From: Planctomycetota bacterium
Lineage (GTDB): Bacteria > Planctomycetota > UBA1135
Length of the DNA: 8,689 nucleotides
NCBI GenBank assembly: GCA_003501525.1
Contig: DNPI01000020.1
Location: 1-8,689, forward strand
Direction: 5' to 3'
The translations under genes were made by a program, and so were the position numbers. Below the pieces are notes generated by a model, which was not told the origin of the DNA, did no database searches, and saw nothing but the letters and a program-made list of their open reading frames with translations. Of this stretch, positions 1 through 5,789 are shown piece after piece. Positions within the stretch are counted from its first letter, which is position 1. Each line of letters begins with the position of its first letter.

Positions 1-1
1 C

Positions 2-139
2 GAAGCCTGCATGCGGATGCACAAAGAGGCCGAAGTACTAGAGAAGCGAACAGTGGCCAAGCCAGAAAGCGGGGCAGCCACAAGAACTGCTCCTACAAGA
101 GCATACGGAGGACAGGCCCAATGTTGGAGGGTTTTCTAA
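2..139 (+). CDS. Possible C-terminal tail of an unidentified upstream gene (partial)
   Basis: This frame is open from the left edge of the window to a TAA at 137-139, giving about 45 residues. The tail is basic and rich in Ala, Thr and Gly, and ends in the residues QCWRVF. The stop lies only 3 bases before the lpxA ATG, a spacing typical of genes in one operon, and the lpxA Shine-Dalgarno would sit inside its last codons. I do not recognise the family. In many Gram-negative bacteria lpxA follows fabZ or an lpxC-fabZ fusion, but the residues visible here do not show a FabZ signature. One other forward frame is also open across this stretch, so the assignment rests mainly on the spacing and could be wrong. 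Confidence 0.35.
   Translation, partial: EACMRMHKEAEVLEKRTVAKPESGAATRTAPTRAYGGQAQCWRVF
126..130 (+). promoter_or_regulatory. Ribosome binding site of lpxA
   Basis: GGAGG lies 12 bases before the ATG at 143. The spacing is somewhat long, but this is the only good Shine-Dalgarno nearby. An in-frame stop at 137-139 excludes any earlier lpxA start. Confidence 0.55.
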
Positions 140-142
140 ACT

Positions 143-952
143 ATGAACGTGACCGCACCACCTTCGGAAACAACAATACACCCTACTGCGGTAGTACTTC
201 CTGGCTCTGAACTCGGCACGGGAGTAGAAATTGGCCCTTACTGCGTAATCGAACCCGGAGTAGAAGTAGGTGATGGCTGCCGCCTTCTTCCTCATGTCCA
301 CCTACTCGGCCGCACCACCCTAGGCGCAAATTGCGTAATTGGGACAGGGGCAATCCTAGGCGGCGAACCTCAAGACATTGAATTCAAAGGAGGAAGAACT
401 CGCGTTGAAATCGGCAAAGAATGCCGCATCTATGAACATGTCACAGTGCACAGAGCTACCACGGCAGACAAGGTCACCTCACTGGGAGAACGCGTAATGA
501 TGATGGCAAACAGCCATGTCGGCCATGACGCCTGCATAGGGAATGACGCCGTACTCGTTAATGGAGCATTAGTAGCCGGGCACGCTTTTGTCGGATCTGG
601 CGCCATCCTCTCCGGCAATGCTGCGGTTCACCAATTCTGCCGCGTCGGTCGCCTTACTCTTGTCGGAGGAGCCTGCATGGTCACTCGCGATGCTCCTCCC
701 TTTTCGATAGTGACGGGCTCCTATCCTGCGTCCTGGCGCGGCCCCAATACAGTTGGCCTGCGCAGAGCAAATTTCAATCCGAATGAGCGCGATGCGGTTC
801 GCAAAGCTTTAGCAACCGTCTTCGGGCCCGGATGCAATCCGACCAAGGCCATAGAAGCAATCCGCGAGCACCCTTCCCTTGCCGTTGGCGAAATCGTTGA
901 ATTTGTTAACACCGCCCAACGCGGTCTCTGTGTCTCACCACGATTGCCATGA
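143..952 (+). CDS. lpxA: Acyl-[ACP]-UDP-N-acetylglucosamine O-acyltransferase (LpxA)
   Basis: LpxA carries out the first step of lipid A synthesis: it transfers a 3-hydroxyacyl chain from acyl carrier protein to the 3-position of UDP-GlcNAc in the cytoplasm. The 269 residues match the usual family length. Residues 14-185 form hexapeptide repeats of a left-handed beta-helix, and residues 205-269 form the helical C-terminal domain ending in the typical QRGL segment. The four His residues known from the E. coli enzyme are recognisable: H125 and H128 (motif NSHVGHD, H128 being the general base), H147 (AGH) and H163 (AVHQF). Counting without gaps from H163, the acyl-chain ruler position (Gly173 in E. 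coli) is also Gly here (G176), which would leave room for a long acyl chain; this is inference. The gene overlaps acs by 4 bases. An alternative is a related sugar acyltransferase, but the His set and C-terminus strongly favour LpxA. Confidence 0.95.
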   Translation: MNVTAPPSETTIHPTAVVLPGSELGTGVEIGPYCVIEPGVEVGDGCRLLPHVHLLGRTTLGANCVIGTGAILGGEPQDIEFKGGRTRVEIGKECRIYEHVTVHRATTADKVTSLGERVMMMANSHVGHDACIGNDAVLVNGALVAGHAFVGSGAILSGNAAVHQFCRVGRLTLVGGACMVTRDAPPFSIVTGSYPASWRGPNTVGLRRANFNPNERDAVRKALATVFGPGCNPTKAIEAIREHPSLAVGEIVEFVNTAQRGLCVSPRLP

Positions 953-2934
953 CCGATTCGGATCGAAAAGACACCAAACAAAACGCTTCTGGGATTGAAA
1001 CTCTCCTAGAAGAGCACCGGAGCTTCCCCCCTCCAGAAGATTTTGCAACACACGCACACTGCCGTGATCCAGAGATATGGAAAAAGGCAAACGAGAACTG
1101 GCAGGGTTGGTGGGAATCGTGGGCCAAAGAACTCCAATGGGATAAGGAATGGGAAGGAGTCCTCGAGTGGGACCCTCCTTATGCGCAATGGTTCTTAGGG
1201 GGCAAACTCAATGCCAGTGTTCAATGCCTTGACCGCCATGTTGCTGCCGGCCACGGCCAGCGAGTTGCCTTTCACTGGGAGGGAGAACCAGGCGAAAAAC
1301 GCACGCTCAGCTTTCAGGACATGTTGGAAGGCGTTTGCCGCACGGCCAATGGCTTGAAGTCTCTCGGAATCAAAAAGGGCGATTGCGTCACTCTCTATAT
1401 GCCCATGGTCCCTGAATTGGCAATGGCGGTATTAGCTTGTACGCGAATCGGGGCAATTTTCTCGGTGGTGTTTGCCGGTTTCTCGGCATCTTCACTGAAA
1501 GACCGCATCCAGGATCAAGAAGCAAAGCTGGTTATCACTGCCGATGGCTGCTGGCGAAGAGGCAAGGTTTTGGACTTGAAATCGGTAGTTCAAGAAGCTG
1601 TTGCCGATTGCCCTTCCGTCAAGCACACGTTGGTGTGGCGGCGCGGTAAAGGCGTAGAAACTCAAGCTCCGAGTGACGCCCGGGATGTCGAATGGAATTC
1701 AGCTGTGGAAAGTCAAGCCAACACTTGCGAACCCGAGGTTATGGATTCGGAAGACATCCTTTTCATTTTGTACACCAGCGGTACAACTGGAAAACCTAAG
1801 GGCATCGTGCACACGACAGGTGGCTATCTAACCGGGGCCTTGGCAACCTCAAAAATGGTTTTTGACCTCAAAGATGAAACCGATGTTTATTGGTGCACAG
1901 CCGATATTGGCTGGATTACCGGTCACACCTATGTGATTTTTGGGCCCATGGCCAACGGCGTAACTCAAGTAATGTACGAAGGTGCTCCGGACTTTCCGGC
2001 AACCGACCGCCTTTGGAAAATGTGCGCAGATTACAACGTCAGCGTCTTCTATACCGCCCCAACAGCCATCCGCGCTTTCATGAAGTGGGGCGACGATAAG
2101 CCAGCGGGCCATGATCTCAGCTCTTTGCGCCTTCTGGGCACGGTTGGTGAACCCATCAACCCCGAAGCCTGGATTTGGTATCACCAGCTTATTGGCAAGG
2201 AGCGCTGCCCTATTGTGGACACGTGGTGGCAAACCGAAACAGGAGGAATCATGATTTCCCCGCTTCCAGGTTTAACAACTACCGTGCCTGGCTCAGCGAC
2301 CACTCCTTTCCCCGGTGTGGAAGCCAAACTGGTGAACGAAAACGGTGAGGAGGTTGAAGGACCCGGTGGGGGCTACCTAGTCCTGACCCGACCTTGGCCG
2401 AGCATGCTGCGGGGGCTATGGCGCGACCCGGAACGCTACGCAGAGACCTATTGGTCACGTTTCCCGGGCTGCTACTTCCCCGGCGACGGCGCCAAACGCG
2501 ATGAAGATGACAACTTATGGGTTCTGGGGAGAGTCGATGATGTTATGAATGTTTCCGGACACCGTCTCTCGACGATGGAGATCGAATCTGCGCTAGTGGA
2601 CCACGAAGCGGTGGCTGAAGCTGCGGTGATTGGCATCCCACACGAACTCAAGGGCCAAGCCCCTGTCGGCTTCGTCATTCTCCGCGGGGGCTTTGAGAGT
2701 TCTCAGGAACTAGCCGATAAACTCCGCAAACATGTGGGGACTCTCATCGGTGGACTCGCGCGCCCCGAAGCTGTGCATTTCACCCCGGAGCTACCCAAAA
2801 CTCGTTCAGGGAAAATAATGCGGAGACTCTTAAGAGATGTCGCCGAAGGAAAATCTCTAGGCGACACAACAACGCTTGCAGATCCTGGAATTCTTGAATC
2901 TTTAAAGCAAGAATACGAAAGCCAAGAAGGCTAA
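949..2934 (+). CDS. acs: Acetyl-CoA synthetase (acetate--CoA ligase, AMP-forming)
   Basis: This cytoplasmic enzyme activates acetate to acetyl-CoA through acetyl-AMP. The 661 residues match full-length Acs. In order: the N-terminal Acs segment with GGKLN and CLDRH (84-97); the ATP-binding P-loop-like motif YTSGTTGKPKG (275-285); the block CTADIGWITGH (316-326); DTWWQTETGG (424-433), whose Trp limits the acyl pocket to acetate in known Acs enzymes; the hinge region GRVDDVMNVSGHR (527-539); and the C-terminal PKTRSGK (616-622). K622 aligns with the catalytic Lys that is switched off by acetylation in Salmonella Acs, so post-translational control is possible. The ATG overlaps the lpxA stop (ATGA at 949-952) and has no clear Shine-Dalgarno, which suggests translational coupling. 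The pairing with lpxA is unusual. A propionate-specific relative is less likely given the Trp. Confidence 0.96.
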   Translation: MTDSDRKDTKQNASGIETLLEEHRSFPPPEDFATHAHCRDPEIWKKANENWQGWWESWAKELQWDKEWEGVLEWDPPYAQWFLGGKLNASVQCLDRHVAAGHGQRVAFHWEGEPGEKRTLSFQDMLEGVCRTANGLKSLGIKKGDCVTLYMPMVPELAMAVLACTRIGAIFSVVFAGFSASSLKDRIQDQEAKLVITADGCWRRGKVLDLKSVVQEAVADCPSVKHTLVWRRGKGVETQAPSDARDVEWNSAVESQANTCEPEVMDSEDILFILYTSGTTGKPKGIVHTTGGYLTGALATSKMVFDLKDETDVYWCTADIGWITGHTYVIFGPMANGVTQVMYEGAPDFPATDRLWKMCADYNVSVFYTAPTAIRAFMKWGDDKPAGHDLSSLRLLGTVGEPINPEAWIWYHQLIGKERCPIVDTWWQTETGGIMISPLPGLTTTVPGSATTPFPGVEAKLVNENGEEVEGPGGGYLVLTRPWPSMLRGLWRDPERYAETYWSRFPGCYFPGDGAKRDEDDNLWVLGRVDDVMNVSGHRLSTMEIESALVDHEAVAEAAVIGIPHELKGQAPVGFVILRGGFESSQELADKLRKHVGTLIGGLARPEAVHFTPELPKTRSGKIMRRLLRDVAEGKSLGDTTTLADPGILESLKQEYESQEG

Positions 2935-2989
2935 GATGAAACCCTGAATGGGTGAGGAAATCCATTCCGCTCTTCACAACTTCGAAATA

Positions 2990-3124
2990 AAGCCAACGGG
3001 ATCGGTAAGGGGGTGGAAGACCCCCGCGGAATCGCCACCGTGAGCCTGCATAGGCAGACGAGCCGGAAAACGACCCGAAAGCTGGAAACCATTCGACCGG
3101 GCGAAATTCCCGGAAGGTAACCGT
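2990..3124 (+). promoter_or_regulatory. Cobalamin (B12) riboswitch-like leader
   Basis: The leader between acs and the propeller gene shows the cobalamin aptamer core in the right order. ACGG (2996-2999) pairs with CCGT (3038-3041) and stands where the consensus has ACAG/CTGT, so both strands have changed together. A GGGGG/CCCCC stem (3009-3013 with 3021-3025) closes the loop TGGAAGA and matches the consensus GGTGnAAnnCC. The conserved block CGCCACCGTGA (3033-3043) follows. A short hairpin GCCT/AGGC (3044-3055) comes next, and then the B12-box-like GACGAGCCGGAAAAC (3057-3071). An outer stem pairs CGGGATCG (2997-3004) with CGACCCG (3071-3077) with one bulge; it shares bases with the first pairing, so the exact fold needs modelling. 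The peripheral arm is compact. The predicted ligand is a cobalamin; which form cannot be told. Confidence 0.78.
3097..3113 (+). promoter_or_regulatory. Shine-Dalgarno-sequestering hairpin (riboswitch expression platform)
   Basis: CCGGG (3097-3101) pairs with CCCGG (3109-3113) around a 7-base loop. The 3' arm includes the first two bases of the Shine-Dalgarno GGAAGG (3112-3117), which sits 7 bases before the ATG at 3125. Formation of this hairpin would hinder ribosome binding. There is no run of T after it, so control would be at translation rather than by transcription termination. TTCC at 3107-3110 could also pair with GGAA in the aptamer loop (3015-3018), the kind of kissing contact known in cobalamin riboswitches; this last point is speculative. 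Confidence 0.6.
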
Positions 3125-4528
3125 ATGAAACCTATCTTCGCGGCCGCGCTTACGGCCTTCCCCTCACTGCTGCCCGCACAGGATTTTTCCCACGACCTTT
3201 CCTTGTCCGGAATTGGCACACCTGCCGCCGCAAATCCCTTTGGACTAGCATTTGAGCATTCGACAAATCGCCTGTACGTAGCGGTAGCTGGCACGCTTAG
3301 CGACAGCAACAATCATGTAGCCGTATTCGATGCTGCTACTGACACCCTCTTGCGCACTTTTCAAGTCGGTCTATACCCAGAAGACATCGCTTTCAGCTAC
3401 GACGCGGCTGGCAACTTGGCCTGGGGCGCTGTCACCAACTCTTCAAGCGGTAGTGTGACTGTATGGGATGCATCTGATGATGTAGTCGCAGAAATCAGTC
3501 TTCCAGATCCCCTAGGGCTGGGCACCTGCTTTCCTTTCGGCATCGCAACTGGAGGACCGGGGTTTTTCGTATCAACAATCGATGGAACTGGAGATATCCA
3601 TGCCATAGATCTCACATCAATGGATTACCACCCCACCGCAGGGATAACCGCTCCTTTAGCTGCTGCCGGTCGACTTAAAGTGTCACATGATTCAGTTTGG
3701 GTTCCAACCACCCGTTACACCCCCTCCTGGGAAGGCTCCGAGGGCGGGCTGGCCACTATTCCAATTGGTGCCACGACGCCGGCAACCGACATCGCTTGCG
3801 TAGTTAAAGATGGGCAGTGGATTTATCCCAACGGCCAAGATGTTGAAATTCTTTCGGACGGGCGCGCAATCCTGGGCGGCACTGCTTTCTTTGGACAACT
3901 CTTCGTTTTTTCCCCAGATGGAGAACTCGATAGAGCCTTTCGAGTTCCTGATGCTGGGGACAGTCATGGGCTCGCCGTTTCGCCTGACGAGACTCTTCTC
4001 GCAATATGCGATTTGGCAGGAAACCGGGTCATCCTCTTCGATTTAGTAGCCGAAAAACAGCTAGCAGTAATTGGATTGGGTGGACTAGGGCGAGGTTACT
4101 CGATGCCCAATGATGCGGTTTTTGCTCATGACAAACTCTATGTCAGCTGCCAAGGCAATGAAGAAATTGTAGTTTTCAATAACTTGCCAACCACTGGCAG
4201 TAAACCGGGATTCGCCGGCTCATTGGACCTTTCCTCCACTACACCGACCCTGAATCAACCTATCACTGCAACGGTCTGCAATCTGACTGGTGGAATGGCA
4301 GCACTCTTATCGGCCCATGACAATGTCGCCGGTAGTTATGCAGGAGTACCGGTTCATATTGGGCCCGCACCAGTTCTACAAAGCTGGGGAATGGGTTCTT
4401 CTATTCGGACTTTCAGAATTCCCACTACTGCTACATGGAGAGGCCGCACATTCCACTTGCAAGGGGGCGTACAGGATATTTCAGGTATCTGGCAAACAAC
4501 AGCCCCTAAAACTGTAATCCTGCAGTAG
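3125..4528 (+). CDS. Exported beta-propeller protein (YVTN/YncE-like) under a B12-type riboswitch
   Basis: The 467-residue protein begins with a signal peptide (about 1-19: a Lys, a hydrophobic Ala/Leu/Phe core, then LLPAQ before DFS). There is no lipobox Cys, so it is probably periplasmic or secreted. Residues about 30-355 form a beta-propeller of roughly seven blades, seen as recurring units of the type 'GLAF...NRLYVA...NHVAVFDAATDTLLRTFQVG', 'HGLAVSPDETLLAICDLAGNRVILFDL' and 'NDAVFAHDKLYVSCQGNEEIVVFN' (split here for brevity). Residues about 360-467 form a separate beta-rich module that resembles C-terminal modules of secreted proteins. Five Cys are present (135, 225, 295, 342, 385). No enzymatic motif is visible. 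The start is supported by GGAAGG 7 bases upstream. The riboswitch leader suggests a role in corrinoid capture like Bacteroides BtuG, also a propeller. That function is inference; a generic binding or adhesion role is the alternative. Confidence 0.85.
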   Translation: MKPIFAAALTAFPSLLPAQDFSHDLSLSGIGTPAAANPFGLAFEHSTNRLYVAVAGTLSDSNNHVAVFDAATDTLLRTFQVGLYPEDIAFSYDAAGNLAWGAVTNSSSGSVTVWDASDDVVAEISLPDPLGLGTCFPFGIATGGPGFFVSTIDGTGDIHAIDLTSMDYHPTAGITAPLAAAGRLKVSHDSVWVPTTRYTPSWEGSEGGLATIPIGATTPATDIACVVKDGQWIYPNGQDVEILSDGRAILGGTAFFGQLFVFSPDGELDRAFRVPDAGDSHGLAVSPDETLLAICDLAGNRVILFDLVAEKQLAVIGLGGLGRGYSMPNDAVFAHDKLYVSCQGNEEIVVFNNLPTTGSKPGFAGSLDLSSTTPTLNQPITATVCNLTGGMAALLSAHDNVAGSYAGVPVHIGPAPVLQSWGMGSSIRTFRIPTTATWRGRTFHLQGGVQDISGIWQTTAPKTVILQ

Positions 4529-4539
4529 ACTCTCACTCC

Positions 4540-4551
4540 CCCCTTAAGGGG
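4540..4551. repeat. Perfect 12-base palindrome after the propeller gene
   Basis: CCCCTTAAGGGG begins 12 bases after the stop codon of the propeller gene. It could form a short hairpin in RNA from either strand or be a binding site. No T run follows it, so it is not a terminator on its own. Its role is unknown. Confidence 0.4.
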
Positions 4552-4597
4552 CGGCTGCATACGTCCCCAAGTTATGTGGTCGTTCCCTGACCCATGC

Positions 4598-4611
4598 GCA
4601 ACGAAAGTTGC
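4598..4611 (+). other. GAAA-tetraloop hairpin in the 3' untranslated region
   Basis: GCAAC (4598-4602) and GTTGC (4607-4611) enclose GAAA, a GNRA-type tetraloop. The hairpin precedes the intrinsic terminator by 12 bases. It may stabilise the 3' end of the propeller mRNA or belong to a small 3'-UTR RNA. The segment 4529-4670 otherwise contains no convincing gene. Confidence 0.4.
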
Positions 4612-4623
4612 CGAGGCGGAGGC

Positions 4624-4649
4624 GGCGAAAGCCCCTTCGCCTTTTTTTT
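4624..4649 (+). terminator. Intrinsic (Rho-independent) terminator of the propeller gene
   Basis: GGCGAA (4624-4629) pairs perfectly with TTCGCC (4636-4641) around the loop AGCCCC and is followed directly by eight T (4642-4649). It ends plus-strand transcription between the convergent genes. Read on the minus strand the same hairpin lacks a downstream T run, so it would serve the dehydrogenase operon only weakly. Confidence 0.85.
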
Positions 4650-4670
4650 ATCTTCGAGAAGGAGAGGATT

Positions 4671-5735
4671 CTATTTCACGGTCACGGCGGCCAACTCTTC
4701 GAGAACAAGAGTTCCAAGCGCATCAGTTGGTAGAGCGCCAGCAGAAAGGCTAGTAATTCGGCCGCTCTGTAAAAGCGAAGCTATCGCTCCTTCAACCGCG
4801 GTCGCAGCTTCACTCTCACCCAAATAGCTAAGCATCATTCCTATTGCCGAAATCGTGGCAATAGGATTGGCTGTGTTCTGCCCCGACGCCTTAGGAAAGG
4901 AACCATGAATAGGCTCGAATAATCCCAACTTTCCTGGGTGGAGGTTGGCAGATGCAGCTACTCCCATTCCGCCCTGCACCATTGCCCCCAAATCCGTCAG
5001 GATGTCGCCAAATAGATTGGTGGTAACAACCACATCGAAAAAAGATGGATTTTTCACTAGCCACATGCAAGCAGCATCGATGTAAGCATGATCCGTTTCG
5101 ACATCTGGATATTCGCCCGAGATCTCCTCAAAAACTCGTGTATACAAATCCTGAGCTCGGACCGCATTAGCTTTGTCGACTAAAGTCAGCTTCTTGCGCG
5201 GACGAGAGGTAGCCATTTCAAAGGCATAGCGAATAATCCGTTCAGTTCCCAATCGCGTGTAACGCATCGGCTGCTCAGCGACCTCGTCCGGACCATTCTG
5301 GTTCTCAAACGAAGCAGGATGGACATAAGCATCTTCGGTGTTCTCCCGCACAACCACCATGTCAACATCTTCTGGAACTGTGTCCTTAAGCGGGCAAAAA
5401 CGTGAGTCATGGAGCTTGATTGGGCGAAGGTTCACAAACAAATCGAGGTCCCAGCGCAATCTTCCGATGATGCCCCGTTCAATTTCACCCACTGGGGCAC
5501 GAGGATCACCGATTGCACCCAAAAGAACCGCATCGTGGCCAGACACCTCCTCAAGCTCGGCATCGGGCATGATGTCACCCGTTTTTAACCAATGCTCGGT
5601 GCCGTGAGGATATTCAGTCAGTTCATACCGAAATCCAAACTGCTCGGACGCGGCCTTCAAGACCCGAAGCCCTTCCCTCACCACCTCAGGACCAATGCCG
5701 TCTCCAGCGATTACAGCGATGCGATGTGCAGACAT
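4671..5735 (-). CDS. Isopropylmalate/isocitrate dehydrogenase-family beta-decarboxylating dehydrogenase
   Basis: The family oxidises and decarboxylates a 2-hydroxy acid with a 3-carboxylate (3-isopropylmalate, isocitrate, homoisocitrate, tartrate or malate) using NAD(P) and Mg or Mn. The 354 residues match LeuB length. Visible sites are GDGIGPEV (11-18), the substrate arginines in LR..LDLF.NLRP (R94, R104) and VVRENTED (R130), catalytic Tyr137 and Lys188 (DKAN), and metal ligands D220, D244 and D248 (FGDILTD). The segment LLGAIGDPRAP...IERGIIGRLR resembles the LeuB type found in Actinobacteria such as Mycobacterium. Two features depart from classical LeuB: RENTED rather than RELTGG, and Lys282 in HGSFPKASG, where NAD-specific LeuB has Asp and NADP-dependent isocitrate dehydrogenase has Lys. 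The start is ATG at 5735, with a stop three codons upstream and a weak ribosome site. It follows the aconitase-like gene by 54 bases. I judge 3-isopropylmalate most likely, isocitrate or another acid possible. Confidence 0.88.
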   Translation of the reverse strand: MSAHRIAVIAGDGIGPEVVREGLRVLKAASEQFGFRYELTEYPHGTEHWLKTGDIMPDAELEEVSGHDAVLLGAIGDPRAPVGEIERGIIGRLRWDLDLFVNLRPIKLHDSRFCPLKDTVPEDVDMVVVRENTEDAYVHPASFENQNGPDEVAEQPMRYTRLGTERIIRYAFEMATSRPRKKLTLVDKANAVRAQDLYTRVFEEISGEYPDVETDHAYIDAACMWLVKNPSFFDVVVTTNLFGDILTDLGAMVQGGMGVAASANLHPGKLGLFEPIHGSFPKASGQNTANPIATISAIGMMLSYLGESEAATAVEGAIASLLQSGRITSLSAGALPTDALGTLVLEELAAVTVK

Positions 5736-5789
5736 CAGGGAATTCTACCGGGGCGACTCAGATTCCTCCCAGATGACCGACAGAAATGC

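Noticed and set aside
1849..2232. Long open frame on the minus strand within acs
   Set aside because: It is antisense to the conserved Acs core and has no recognisable protein features; a shadow of codon composition.
2891..2913. Inverted repeat TTCTTG/CAAGAA near the end of acs
   Set aside because: It is inside the coding sequence, AT-rich and without a T run, so it does not support a terminator.
2937..2948. Mini-ORF ATG-AAA-CCC-TGA just after acs
   Set aside because: Three codons occur by chance easily; no evidence of a leader peptide.
2949..3044. Small forward ORF of about 31 codons across the leader
   Set aside because: It lacks a ribosome site and its bases are fully explained by the riboswitch structure.
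4718..4738. Segment containing CAGTTGGTAGAGCGC that looks like a tRNA D-arm
   Set aside because: The bases after it do not form anticodon and T arms, there is no matching acceptor stem, and it lies inside the conserved 3' end of the dehydrogenase gene.
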